From Clostridiaceae bacterium (lineage in GTDB: Bacteria; Bacillota; Clostridia; DSM-8532), in contig DULR01000034.1 in the NCBI GenBank assembly GCA_012840245.1, positions 1-64,000 on the forward strand: 64,000 nucleotides of DNA, given 5' to 3'. Under the pieces are notes generated by a model. It ran no database searches, was not told where the DNA came from, and worked only from the letters and a program-made list of their open reading frames with translations. Made by a program: the position numbers and the translations under genes. Shown here in pieces: positions 44,930 to 54,697 of this stretch; position 1 is the stretch's first letter, and each line of letters begins with the position of its first letter.

Positions 44930-46117
44930 ATGTTTCTGGTGCATTTATGGAATTATATCAGGGGATATGTTATTATTATAGTTACAGGCAGGGGTCTGGA
45001 GCGCTTTATAAATATATGCTCAAAACGGCAGATACTGCTTTGGGACATAATCAGGAAAGACAGCGAATCTGCATTGATGAAGGCAAGCTTGAGAGGGTTC
45101 AGACTTATGCGGCCTGCGGCGAAAAAATCGGGCTGCAGAGTGCGTATTCAGAAAAAATGCGGTTTACCGTTCTGTCTGAACAGATTTAAAAAAAGAAAAG
45201 GATTCAAGATCGGGCTTTTGCTTTTTGCTTCCCTTCTGGTTCTTGCTACATCTGTCATCTGGGATATTGAAATAATAAGTCCCAAGCCTGAGCTGGTACC
45301 TCAGGTTCAGAATGTTCTGGAAACAGAGAATATAGGGAGAGGAAGCTTCAAAAGAGGACTTGATCCAAAAAAGCTCGCTTCACGCATTGCTCTGGATGTG
45401 GATGGGCTTGCCTGGGTAGGGGTTGAGATAAAAGGTGTAAAGCTCTATGTTACTGTCAAGGACAGTATAGAGCCGCCTGTATTGATAAAGAACAATGAAA
45501 AGTTCAACATTGTTGCTGAAAGGGACGGCATTATTACCCATATGGAGGTTTATGCCGGGAATACGCTCGTTAAGAAAGGGGATACGGTCAAAAAAGGCCA
45601 GGTGCTGGTTTCAGGAAGGCTCGAGAGCAAGAACCCCGATTTTGGGACCCGCGATGTACATGCACTGGGCAAGATCATAGCAAGAACATGGTATGAGAGC
45701 TCATTGCCTGTATCAATGGTATATACTCAGAGGTTAAAGACTGAAAAATCTCACGACACTGTATATCTGAGGATTTTTGACCAAAAAATTAAATTAGGGG
45801 GCGAGCCTCCTTTTGAGATGTATGAAACCCAGACTGTCGACAAGTTTCTGTCGCCCTTTGGGATAAGGCTTCCGATAGGCTTGACTGTTGAAACAAGCTT
45901 TGAAATAATGGAAAGACAAATTGATCTGACAATGGATGAAGCTATTTCGGTGGCCATCGATACGGCTAAAAAGGATCTTGAGGCGAGGCTGCCCGATGAC
46001 TGTGTCGTGGTTGACGAGAAAATCAAACAGGTAACAGGAGATAACGGCACTGTTTACATACAGGTAGTAGTGGAATGCGAGGAGGATATAGCAGGACTGG
46101 TACCTGTGGCTGAATAA
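44930..46117 (+). CDS. yqfD: Sporulation protein YqfD
   Basis: 395 aa. The N-terminal part (about 1-70, LWNYIRGYVIIIVTGRGLERF) is soluble, one membrane helix follows at about 93-112, and the rest is a beta-rich outer domain with VWDIEI-like and GVEIKGVKLYVTVKD blocks. YqfD is required for normal sporulation in Bacillus. ATG 44930 has only a weak site, consistent with coupling to yqfC 18 bases away. Confidence 0.93.
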   Translation: MFLVHLWNYIRGYVIIIVTGRGLERFINICSKRQILLWDIIRKDSESALMKASLRGFRLMRPAAKKSGCRVRIQKKCGLPFCLNRFKKRKGFKIGLLLFASLLVLATSVIWDIEIISPKPELVPQVQNVLETENIGRGSFKRGLDPKKLASRIALDVDGLAWVGVEIKGVKLYVTVKDSIEPPVLIKNNEKFNIVAERDGIITHMEVYAGNTLVKKGDTVKKGQVLVSGRLESKNPDFGTRDVHALGKIIARTWYESSLPVSMVYTQRLKTEKSHDTVYLRIFDQKIKLGGEPPFEMYETQTVDKFLSPFGIRLPIGLTVETSFEIMERQIDLTMDEAISVAIDTAKKDLEARLPDDCVVVDEKIKQVTGDNGTVYIQVVVECEEDIAGLVPVAE

Positions 46118-46178
46118 AAAATGGATTTCGCGATAATGCTGAATCGATAAAAAAAGATAGGAAAGGTAAGAAAAAAAC

Positions 46179-47144
46179 TTGGATACTGTTGTTGAAAGAC
46201 AATTGGAATTGGCTGACCCTGGTTTGGCAATAAACCTGTTTGGCACAAATGATAAAAATATCAGAATGATCGAAGACAGACTGGATGTCAAAATAACGAT
46301 CAGGAACGGCGGGCTTAATATAACAGGATTTGAGAGTCGGGCCGATTTGGCGGCAGACGTCATAAAAAAGCTCATGCAGATTTCGGAAAGCGGAGATGTG
46401 ATCACCGAGCAAAACGTTCGCTATCTTCTTGAGCTTACAGAAGAGGAGAGAGCAGGCAACGATTCGCTTCCTCTTGATCAGATATGCGTGACCTACAGGG
46501 GCAAGCCCATAAAGTCGAAAACTTTCGGACAAAAAAGATACGTCGAGGCAATGCAGAAAAATCCCATCGTATTTGCCATAGGTCCTGCGGGGACCGGGAA
46601 GACGTTTCTTGCAGTGGCTCTTGCCGTCAAGGCTTTCCGGGAAAAAATGATCAACCGGATAATATTGACCAGACCGGCAGTTGAGGCGGGTGAGCGTCTG
46701 GGATTTTTGCCAGGCGACCTTCAGAACAAGGTAGATCCATATCTGCGTCCCTTATATGATGCCCTTTATCAGATCATGGGCCCCGAAGCCTATCATAGCA
46801 ACATGGAAAAAGGAGTGATAGAAGTCGCGCCTCTTGCGTACATGAGGGGAAGGACCCTCGACGATTCATTCATTATTCTGGATGAAGCCCAGAACACCAC
46901 TCCTGAACAGATGAAGATGTTTCTGACCAGAATGGGCACAGGCTCAAGAATGGTTATTACCGGTGATATAACACAGATTGACCTTCCGGGCGGCAAATCA
47001 GGTTTGAACGAAGCCAGGAGGATCCTAGGCAATATAGAAGGAATCTCGTTTATATACCTGACGGAACGCGATGTAGTACGACACGAACTGGTCCAGCGAA
47101 TAATCAAGGCGTATGAAAATGACGCGAAAGGCAGGGGCGTGTAG
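46179..47144 (+). CDS. phoH: PhoH family ATPase
   Basis: 321 aa, TTG 46179 behind AGGAAAGG. A KH-like N-terminal region (about 20-75) and a P-loop domain: Walker A GPAGTGKTFLA (about 132-142) and Walker B FIILDEAQNTTPEQMK (about 229-244), plus VITGDITQIDLP. PhoH proteins are RNA helicase-like ATPases often linked with ybeY, as here, and act in RNA processing. Confidence 0.95.
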   Translation: MDTVVERQLELADPGLAINLFGTNDKNIRMIEDRLDVKITIRNGGLNITGFESRADLAADVIKKLMQISESGDVITEQNVRYLLELTEEERAGNDSLPLDQICVTYRGKPIKSKTFGQKRYVEAMQKNPIVFAIGPAGTGKTFLAVALAVKAFREKMINRIILTRPAVEAGERLGFLPGDLQNKVDPYLRPLYDALYQIMGPEAYHSNMEKGVIEVAPLAYMRGRTLDDSFIILDEAQNTTPEQMKMFLTRMGTGSRMVITGDITQIDLPGGKSGLNEARRILGNIEGISFIYLTERDVVRHELVQRIIKAYENDAKGRGV

Positions 47145-49394
47145 ATGGGTGTAAAAAAAGGGAAAAACGCAGAAGTCAAATTGTTCAGGGTTATACGGAG
47201 CATATCGTTTCAGCGGATAATTGCCCTTTTTCTCACATGGCTTGTACTGTCGGCACTGGTTGCTTATGAGGCAGCTCCCAAAAAGTATAAGCTAAGCATC
47301 GGGGATGTTTCCCAATACGATATCCAGGCTCCCAGGGATATTGAAAACAAGCTCAAAACGCGGCAGAATGCCGAAGATAGAGCATCAAAGCTGGCTCCTG
47401 TGGTGATCGACATCGAGAATGCCAACAGTGACATGCTGAACGGGGCTTATGAGTATTTTGACAGTCTCGAGCAGCTTATATCTGATGTAAGAGACAATAC
47501 CGACAATATAACACTGGAAGAAAAAATCCGGAATTCTGATGCGGAAGGGTTTTTCAATGTTCTTTTTGAGCTGGACAAGCCTGTATTGGAGATACTTTTC
47601 GGCGAACAGGCCAAAGAGAGGATCACTTCTCTCAAGAATACTGTCATAAAAGAGATCATACCTGGAATTACCAGGAAAAAGCTGATGGAAGACAATATTG
47701 CAATTGAAATCGCCGGCGGGATCAATATTATCGGTGAAGGACATGAGCTTGAGTCTTTGAAACCGATAGCCGTCGATGTGCTGCAAAAAGTGATCAAACC
47801 AAACAGCCGGGTCGATGAGGAAGCTACGAATGCTCAGCGGGATTCGTTCATTGAAAGCTATATCAAGGAAAATCCCGTTATAATCTATAAAGATGAAAGA
47901 ATAATCAGCAAGGATGACATAGTCACAGAGGACAAATTCGCGGTATTGAAGGAACTGAATTACATAGACAGCGAAGGCAGACCTGATTATCTGCTTTACA
48001 TTGCCGTGTTCATCATAGTGCTGCTTTTGATCGCGGCATCGGTTATTTATCTCCAGAAGTTCCATTCCAGGATATATTATGACCGGAACTCCATATTCCT
48101 TATTTGTGTATCGATACTGATAACCACGTTGTTTGCCTGGGCCATACGTGAGTTTATACCCGATCTGTCGTATTTTATAATCCCGATTTTCATAGCGCCG
48201 GTCCTTATCGCTATTTTCCTTGGAATAGAGCCTGCCATAGCAGTGAACATACTCCTTACATTCAGCTTTTCGCTGATGGTCGGCGGAAATCTTGAATTTA
48301 TGCTGATATCCATTATTGGGGGCACATTTGCGGCATTTCTCACCGTAAATGCCACACAGCGAAGGAAGATATCCCTGGCCGGGCTTGTCCTGGGCTGCCT
48401 GAATGCAGTGATTATAGCATTGGTAGGGATCATTGAGAAAAAGAGCCTTGAGAACCTGCTCAACGACGGAGGACTGGCATTTATAAACGGCATGCTGTCG
48501 ATCATTCTTGCAATCGGACTTTTGCCTTTCCTTGAAAGCACCTTCAATGTGGTAACACCTCTCAAGCTTCTGGAACTGGCCGATCCTAACCATCCTCTGC
48601 TGAAAAAGCTTCTGATGGAAGCTCCGGGGACATATCATCACAGCCTCATGGTGGGGAATCTGGCAGAAGCGGCTACCAGAGAGATCGGAGGCAATGCCCT
48701 GCTTGCAAGGGTCGGGGCGTATTTCCATGATGTAGGAAAACTCAAACGTCCTCATTTCTTCAAAGAAAACCAGCTTTCTGACAATCCTCATGACAAGCTT
48801 ACTCCCAACTTAAGCACTCTGGTCATTACCTCCCATACGAAAGACGGGGAAGAGCTGGCGATAAAATATCGTCTGCCAAAAATCATTCGTGATATCATAG
48901 CCCAGCATCATGGGAATACTTTGGTTGCATATTTTTATCACAAAGCAAGCCAGACCGAAAAACCTGAAGAACTTAAAGAGGACGATTTCCGTTACGGTGG
49001 CCCGATACCGGATTCCAGAGAGGCGGCGGTTGTGATGCTGGCCGATTCGGTAGAGGCAGCAGTACGCTCGATGCCTGAGAAAACCCCCGGAAAGACAGAA
49101 GGGCTGGTACGCAAAATAATAAAGGACAAGCTTGATGACGGCCAACTGGACCGCTGCGATCTCACACTAAAGGATCTCAGCATAATCGCTGACAGTTTTG
49201 TGCAGGTATTAAGCGGAGTTTATCACGAACGGATCGAGTATCCGGAACTGGAAAAGAAAAACAGCCTGCAGGAGCTTGACAACAGTATTTATAATACGTT
49301 GCCCAAAAACAATAAAACGATCAGGGAGATTTACAATGAAGCTGACAGTGTACAATCGCCAAAAGAGTTCGCCGATTCCCAGAGAAACGATTAA
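47145..49394 (+). CDS. pgpH: PgpH-type 7TM-HD c-di-AMP phosphodiesterase
   Basis: 749 aa, directly after the phoH stop. An N-terminal helix, a large extracytoplasmic 7TMR-HDED domain (about 45-265), seven membrane helices (about 283-465) and a cytoplasmic HD domain with TYHHSLMVGNLAEAA (about 502-516) and AYFHDVGKLKRPHFF (about 531-545). PgpH hydrolyses the essential messenger c-di-AMP. The 3' end overlaps ybeY by 59 bases. Confidence 0.94.
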   Translation: MGVKKGKNAEVKLFRVIRSISFQRIIALFLTWLVLSALVAYEAAPKKYKLSIGDVSQYDIQAPRDIENKLKTRQNAEDRASKLAPVVIDIENANSDMLNGAYEYFDSLEQLISDVRDNTDNITLEEKIRNSDAEGFFNVLFELDKPVLEILFGEQAKERITSLKNTVIKEIIPGITRKKLMEDNIAIEIAGGINIIGEGHELESLKPIAVDVLQKVIKPNSRVDEEATNAQRDSFIESYIKENPVIIYKDERIISKDDIVTEDKFAVLKELNYIDSEGRPDYLLYIAVFIIVLLLIAASVIYLQKFHSRIYYDRNSIFLICVSILITTLFAWAIREFIPDLSYFIIPIFIAPVLIAIFLGIEPAIAVNILLTFSFSLMVGGNLEFMLISIIGGTFAAFLTVNATQRRKISLAGLVLGCLNAVIIALVGIIEKKSLENLLNDGGLAFINGMLSIILAIGLLPFLESTFNVVTPLKLLELADPNHPLLKKLLMEAPGTYHHSLMVGNLAEAATREIGGNALLARVGAYFHDVGKLKRPHFFKENQLSDNPHDKLTPNLSTLVITSHTKDGEELAIKYRLPKIIRDIIAQHHGNTLVAYFYHKASQTEKPEELKEDDFRYGGPIPDSREAAVVMLADSVEAAVRSMPEKTPGKTEGLVRKIIKDKLDDGQLDRCDLTLKDLSIIADSFVQVLSGVYHERIEYPELEKKNSLQELDNSIYNTLPKNNKTIREIYNEADSVQSPKEFADSQRND

Positions 49395-49824
49395 GCTTAT
49401 AGAAAAGGCCATTAAGCTGTGTGTGAAAAGAAAAGGGTTTCCGGTGCCCTGTGAAGCGAACGTTACGTTGACCGATAATGACGGTATACAGAAAATAAAC
49501 AAAGAGCACAGGGGGATCGACAAGCCAACTGATGTTCTTTCTTTTCCACTGGTGGAATATTCTAATGGTGAACCCTGTATTGAGCCCGGAGATATCGATC
49601 CGGACACGGGAAGGGTCTTTATAGGAGATATAATAATATCTGTTGATAAGGCAAAGGAACAGGCACAGAAATACGGACACTCCCGGGACCGGGAATTTGC
49701 CTTTCTTGCAGTGCATGGAGCATTGCATCTCCTGGGTTATGATCATGAATCAAAAGAAGATGAGAAAATTATGTTTTCTATCCAGGAAGACATATTGGAG
49801 GAAATGGGGCTTCCCAGAACATGA
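49336..49824 (+). CDS. ybeY: Endoribonuclease YbeY
   Basis: 162 aa. GGGAG at 49324-49328 points to ATG 49336 rather than the frame start further upstream. The zinc motif HGALHLLGYDHE (about 131-142) is complete. YbeY acts in 16S rRNA 3' maturation and ribosome quality control, with PhoH as frequent partner. It overlaps pgpH and dgkA (ATGA). Confidence 0.96.
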   Translation: MKLTVYNRQKSSPIPRETIKLIEKAIKLCVKRKGFPVPCEANVTLTDNDGIQKINKEHRGIDKPTDVLSFPLVEYSNGEPCIEPGDIDPDTGRVFIGDIIISVDKAKEQAQKYGHSRDREFAFLAVHGALHLLGYDHESKEDEKIMFSIQEDILEEMGLPRT

Positions 49825-50189
49825 AGAATAAAAGTATCGGCACCAGCTTCAAAAATGCTTTCAGAGGGTTATTGGCGGCCTTTGCAAGCGAGCGGAACAT
49901 GAAAATACACGGAATGGCAGCTGTTTTGGTGATCCTTATGGGCATTGTCCTGAGGATAGATAACTCTGGTTGGCTGGCATTGTTTTTTGCCATAGGCCTG
50001 GTTTTTGTATGCGAATTGTTCAATACAGCCATTGAAATACTAACTGACATGATAACTGATCAATACTCGGAAAAAGCTAAGAAGGTAAAGGATATCAGCG
50101 CAGGGGCCGTTATGTTGGGCGCCGCTGTCTCAGTCATAATCGGAGCTATGGTTTTTCTGGGCCCGATCATAGGATTGATAAAAAAGTAG
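49821..50189 (+). CDS. dgkA: Diacylglycerol/undecaprenol kinase
   Basis: 122 aa. Amphipathic start helix and three membrane helices; conserved FKNAFRGLLAAFASERNMKIH, ELFNTAIEILTDMI and KDISAGAVMLGA blocks. In Gram-positives this enzyme phosphorylates undecaprenol, feeding the lipid carrier pool that uppP also serves. ATG 49821 overlaps ybeY. Confidence 0.96.
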   Translation: MKNKSIGTSFKNAFRGLLAAFASERNMKIHGMAAVLVILMGIVLRIDNSGWLALFFAIGLVFVCELFNTAIEILTDMITDQYSEKAKKVKDISAGAVMLGAAVSVIIGAMVFLGPIIGLIKK

Positions 50190-50210
50190 CGCCAGAAGAA
50201 GGATAATGTT

Positions 50211-50951
50211 ATGGAATTCTTATCACTGCAGAATATATTGTTTATGACGCCGATACTTTTTCTTGCATTGCCCGTGCATGAATTTGCCCATGGATGGGTG
50301 GCCAGTAAGCTTGGAGATCCTACCGCTAAAATCGCGGGCAGGCTTTCTTTCAATCCCTTCAGGCACCTGGACCTTGTCGGCGTGTTAATGATGTACACTG
50401 TCGGATTTGGCTGGGCAAAGCCGGTTCCTGTGAATTTCTCCAACCTGAAAAACCGACGTTCGGGTATAATCCTTGTGGCACTTGCGGGTCCTCTGTCCAA
50501 TATTTTGCTTGCGTTCACAAGCATGCTCATCAGCGGTGTCATAGCAAAGCTTATAGATCTTGGAATTATAGTGATCGGCTCCGAAAGATTGCTCAGGTAT
50601 CTGTATTATGTTTCCCTGTTTTTCTTTTTTCTCGTTATAGTGAATATAAATCTGGCTATTTTCAATATGCTTCCCGTGCCTCCCCTTGACGGTTCACGGC
50701 TGATATCGGCGTTTGTACCTGAAGAGGCATACTATCGATTTGCCAGATATGAGCAATATATCGGCCTAATATTTCTGGCTATTGTGATACTTGTTCCCAA
50801 CGACTTTATAAGCGGGTTCATCCGGTCTGTAGCCGAACCTGTTTTCCGCAGCATGATCCTTACGGTCCAGGCAATTCTGGGTATAAATGCCGATAATGAT
50901 TTTTGGTTGCTGATACAGTACTTTGCGATGCAGTTGTTCGGGCATCTTTAG
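50211..50951 (+). CDS. Site-2 protease family (M50) membrane metalloprotease
   Basis: 246 aa with about six hydrophobic segments. The zinc motif HEFAH (about 24-28) and the later NMLPVPPLDGSRLI with the third ligand Asp (about 151-164) mark the M50 family, close to Bacillus YwhC/YdjL-type rather than RseP with PDZ domain. The substrate is unknown. 21 bases after dgkA. Confidence 0.9.
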   Translation: MEFLSLQNILFMTPILFLALPVHEFAHGWVASKLGDPTAKIAGRLSFNPFRHLDLVGVLMMYTVGFGWAKPVPVNFSNLKNRRSGIILVALAGPLSNILLAFTSMLISGVIAKLIDLGIIVIGSERLLRYLYYVSLFFFFLVIVNINLAIFNMLPVPPLDGSRLISAFVPEEAYYRFARYEQYIGLIFLAIVILVPNDFISGFIRSVAEPVFRSMILTVQAILGINADNDFWLLIQYFAMQLFGHL

Positions 50952-51103
50952 CCAACACATGGGAGTTTACAATAAATTTCATTCTTGAAATGGCCGAAGA
51001 ATTCTCTTCAGGATCCTTTTAAACTTCAGGATGAAATCTGTTCCGAACAGCCCGAAGCAGGATATCGCGTTTTTATAATGATCGTAAGATTAAGAGGGTT
51101 CAT

Positions 51104-54100
51104 ATGAGACTTATAACTTCAGTAATGAAGGATTCAGTAAAGATAAATCAAATAGCGAAACTGGCCAGAAACGGAACCGATACGGTGGTTTATGGCGTTT
51201 CCGATTCGCAGAAACGTCATATCGCAAATACTGTCTCTGAATTCACAGGCTATAAGGGATTATATGTCGCATGGAATGAAATGCAGGCCCGTCAGGCCTA
51301 TATCGACCTGTCTTATCTTACGGGAGACAAGGCCGTATATTTGTCAAACCGTGAAATAATGCTGTATGATGTGGAAGCCAGAAGCTTTGAGCAGACTCAT
51401 GAAAGGATAGCTTCCCTGGCCAGGATTTTGAACGGAGACTATAAATTTATAGTAACGTCAGGCGAAGCGCTGATGCACTATCTTATGGATCCCGAAGACT
51501 TCGGAAAGCAACTTTTGACACTGAGACCCGGTGATACGGTCGACGTCGGTCAGCTTGAGATGAAGCTTCTGGAAATGGGTTATGAAAGGGAAGAAAAAGT
51601 TGAAGGACGGGGACAGTATTCCAAACGCGGAGGGATCCTGGACATATTCCCTGTCAACTGCGAAATGCCCTGCCGTATCGAGTTTTTTGATATAGAGATC
51701 GACACAATGCGCTGGTTTTCAGAGGATACCCAGCGCTCGGTGGAGCAGTGCTATGAACTGAATATATATCCTGCCAGGGAAATAGTGTATTCACGCGATC
51801 AGATTGATGATATAAAAGTAAGGATCAATAAAGCTCTGGAAGAGACCCTTCCGCTCATCCCAAAAGAACTAGGAACGATCCTTGCCAAAAATATCGGCAG
51901 GTATATCGAAAAACTACAGGACAATCATTATTTTACCGGAGTGGATAAATTCATCCCATATCTGCTTGAAAGAAAGGCAAGTCTTTTTGATTATATCAAA
52001 GACAAGCATCTGATATTCTTTGAGGAATCCACCAGGACCAGGGAACGGATGAATAATGAGATGGAGTCACTGAGCAACTTATGCGAGACTCTCATTGAAA
52101 AGGGGATCATCCTGAAGGACACTTTTTCAATGCTTTATGATCTGGATACCCTCCTTGAAGGTGCAAAAAACAACTGCTTCATTACTTTCGAATCTTTTTA
52201 CGGTGACAGTTCGATAACCGGAAATCAAGCTGAAAGCATTGAAATAAACGGTTCCAGTATAAGCACTTACAATGGCAGGCTGGATCTTATCAGCGAGGAT
52301 ATAAGAAAATGGTCTGCCGAAGGGTACCGGGTAGTGATCCTGTGCGCTTCAAAAGAGAGGATCCGAAAGTTTACCGAAGATATAAGAGAATACGGTATAA
52401 CATCTGTCATTGCCAGGGAAGACGGAGAATGGCCTCGGGGAGCTTCAGTGATAACGATTGACGGGCACCTTCAGACAGGTTTTGTTTATGACGATGAAAG
52501 ACTTGTGTTCCTGTCTGAAAGCGATATAACGGTAACAAGGGCTCGCAGGGGAAGAAGATCCGTCGAGAAGGGAAAACGGATCTCATCCTTCACAGATCTG
52601 AAAATCGGAGACTATGTAGTCCATCAGACTCATGGCATAGGCATATATAACGGTATCGAACAGCTTGTTGTCGAGGGGATAAGAAGGGATTACCTGAAGA
52701 TATCCTACAAAGACGGAGGCCTTTTGTATATTCCCACCACCAGCATGAACCTGATCCAGAAATATATAGGTTCCGAAGGACGTGCTCCAAGGCTCAACAA
52801 ACTTGGTGGCACCGAGTGGGCAAAAGCCAAGGCAAAGGTAAAGGAATCCCTGAAGACCCTGGCCATTGGACTTATCCGGCTGCAGGCTGAACGGCAAAAT
52901 TCGAAAGGCTATGCTTTCTCACCTGATACGGTCTGGCAGAAGCAGTTTGAAGATGCCTTCCCCTTCGAGGAAACTCCCGATCAGCTGAGATGTGTCGAGG
53001 AAATAAAGAAAGACATGGAGTCTGAAATCATCATGGACAGGCTGCTTTGCGGTGATGTAGGGTACGGGAAGACCGAAGTGGCCATTCGCGCAGCATTTAA
53101 GGCCGTCATGGACAGCAAGCAGGTTGCTTTTCTTGTTCCGACGACCGTTCTTGCCGCTCAGCATTATGAGACCCTGAAAAAGAGGCTGGCAGGATTCCCT
53201 GTCACTGTCGAGATGCTGAGCAGGTTCAGGACCGATGCAGAGCAAAAAGCAATAATAAGAGATCTGAAAAGCGGAAAGATAGATATAATAATCGGGACCC
53301 ACATGATATTGGGGGAGAACGTAAAATTCAAAGACATAGGACTTCTAATCATCGACGAGGAGCAGCGCTTCGGAGTGGAACATAAGGAAACAATAAAAGC
53401 GCGTTATCCCAAAGTCGATATCCTGACTCTGTCAGCAACTCCCATACCCAGGACCCTGAATATGTCCCTGTCAGGCATCAGGGATATCAGCACACTGGAA
53501 GATCCTCCGGAGCACAGATATCCTGTTCAGACCTATGTTGTGGAGCACCGTGACGATATCATCCAAAGCGCCATCAACAGGGAACTGGCACGGGGAGGTC
53601 AGGTTTTCTACCTGTACAACAGGGTCAGGGGCATCCAGTCCAAAGTGACACAGATCAAGAGCCTGGTGCCTGAAGCAAGAATCGATTATGCCCACGGGCA
53701 GATGAGCGAGCGGGAACTGGAACGGATCATTCAGTCTTTCCTTGACAAGGATTTCGATGTCCTTGTATGTACTACTATCATAGAATCAGGAATCGATATG
53801 CCGAATGTAAATACCATTATCGTAGAGGACGCAGACAGGCTGGGACTGGCCCAGCTTTACCAGTTGAGAGGAAGGGTCGGCAGGTCGAATCGTCTGGCAT
53901 ATGCGTATTTAACATATAAGAAGGACAAAGCGCTGAGCGAAATTGCCGAGAAACGCCTTAAGGCGATAAAGGAATTCACTGAGTTCGGTTCGGGATTCAA
54001 GATAGCTATGCGGGATCTGCAGATAAGGGGAGCTGGAAATCTCCTTGGAGCCGAGCAGCATGGTCATATGGAGTCAGTCGGATATGACATGTACTTAAAA

Positions 54101-54613
54101 CTTCTGGATGAGGCAATAACTGAACTTAAAGGAAAAGCTGCCACCAACAGGGCTGTCGATACGACAGTTGAGCTTTTGTCGAGCGCATATATAGACGCGG
54201 CATATATCAGTGATGAAGAGCAAAGAATAGACATGTACCGGACCATTGCGGCCGTTGAAACCGAAGAGGACATACTTGACATCAAGGATGAGCTGATCGA
54301 CAGATATGGCGATATTCCACCCGAGACAGAGCTTTTGATAGAAGTGGCTTACATCAGGAATCTTGCGTCGGCGCTCGGTTTTGCCAACATAAAAGAAAAA
54401 GAGGATGCCGTACTTTTTATATTTGCTGAGCAAGGCGGACTGCCGTTAGAAAAAATTGGAGAAATAATGAACAGGTGGAAGGGGAAACTTATGTTCAGTG
54501 CAGGAAAGCAACCCTATCTTTCCATACGCACCAAGGGTCTGAGTACTCGTGAGGTGACAGAAAATATTAAAATTCTATTACAAGACCTACAGAAATTGAA
54601 GTTGGAGCATTGA
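51104..54613 (+). CDS. mfd: Transcription-repair coupling factor Mfd
   Basis: 1169 aa, full length. UvrB-homology module (about 1-450), RNA polymerase-interacting domain around IGDYVVHQTHGIGIYNGIEQL (about 501-521), superfamily-2 translocase with GDVGYGKTEVAIRAAF (about 649-664), DEEQRFGVEHKE and TLSATPIPRTLNMSLSGIRD, helicase motif VI QLRGRVGRS, and the C-terminal TRCF domain. It removes stalled polymerase and recruits UvrA. ATG 51104 with AAGAGGG. Confidence 0.97.
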   Translation: MRLITSVMKDSVKINQIAKLARNGTDTVVYGVSDSQKRHIANTVSEFTGYKGLYVAWNEMQARQAYIDLSYLTGDKAVYLSNREIMLYDVEARSFEQTHERIASLARILNGDYKFIVTSGEALMHYLMDPEDFGKQLLTLRPGDTVDVGQLEMKLLEMGYEREEKVEGRGQYSKRGGILDIFPVNCEMPCRIEFFDIEIDTMRWFSEDTQRSVEQCYELNIYPAREIVYSRDQIDDIKVRINKALEETLPLIPKELGTILAKNIGRYIEKLQDNHYFTGVDKFIPYLLERKASLFDYIKDKHLIFFEESTRTRERMNNEMESLSNLCETLIEKGIILKDTFSMLYDLDTLLEGAKNNCFITFESFYGDSSITGNQAESIEINGSSISTYNGRLDLISEDIRKWSAEGYRVVILCASKERIRKFTEDIREYGITSVIAREDGEWPRGASVITIDGHLQTGFVYDDERLVFLSESDITVTRARRGRRSVEKGKRISSFTDLKIGDYVVHQTHGIGIYNGIEQLVVEGIRRDYLKISYKDGGLLYIPTTSMNLIQKYIGSEGRAPRLNKLGGTEWAKAKAKVKESLKTLAIGLIRLQAERQNSKGYAFSPDTVWQKQFEDAFPFEETPDQLRCVEEIKKDMESEIIMDRLLCGDVGYGKTEVAIRAAFKAVMDSKQVAFLVPTTVLAAQHYETLKKRLAGFPVTVEMLSRFRTDAEQKAIIRDLKSGKIDIIIGTHMILGENVKFKDIGLLIIDEEQRFGVEHKETIKARYPKVDILTLSATPIPRTLNMSLSGIRDISTLEDPPEHRYPVQTYVVEHRDDIIQSAINRELARGGQVFYLYNRVRGIQSKVTQIKSLVPEARIDYAHGQMSERELERIIQSFLDKDFDVLVCTTIIESGIDMPNVNTIIVEDADRLGLAQLYQLRGRVGRSNRLAYAYLTYKKDKALSEIAEKRLKAIKEFTEFGSGFKIAMRDLQIRGAGNLLGAEQHGHMESVGYDMYLKLLDEAITELKGKAATNRAVDTTVELLSSAYIDAAYISDEEQRIDMYRTIAAVETEEDILDIKDELIDRYGDIPPETELLIEVAYIRNLASALGFANIKEKEDAVLFIFAEQGGLPLEKIGEIMNRWKGKLMFSAGKQPYLSIRTKGLSTREVTENIKILLQDLQKLKLEH

Positions 54614-54629
54614 AGCGGTATTATATAAT
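54602..54629 (+). promoter_or_regulatory. Promoter for the PrsA-like gene
   Basis: TTGGAG at 54602-54607 and TATAAT at 54624-54629, 16-base spacer, overlapping the 3' end of mfd. A stem AGCCATT/AATGGCT follows in the leader without a T-tract. Confidence 0.5.
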
Positions 54630-54697
54630 TGAGCCATTATAAAGAAATGGCTGTATATTGAGGATAAATTTATTTGTATTTTATTTTGGGGAAAAGG

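Noticed and set aside
47385-48791. 468-codon minus-strand frame opposite pgpH
   Set aside because: It is the antisense shadow of a conserved gene; composition is rich in Tyr, Cys and His as expected from reversed codons.
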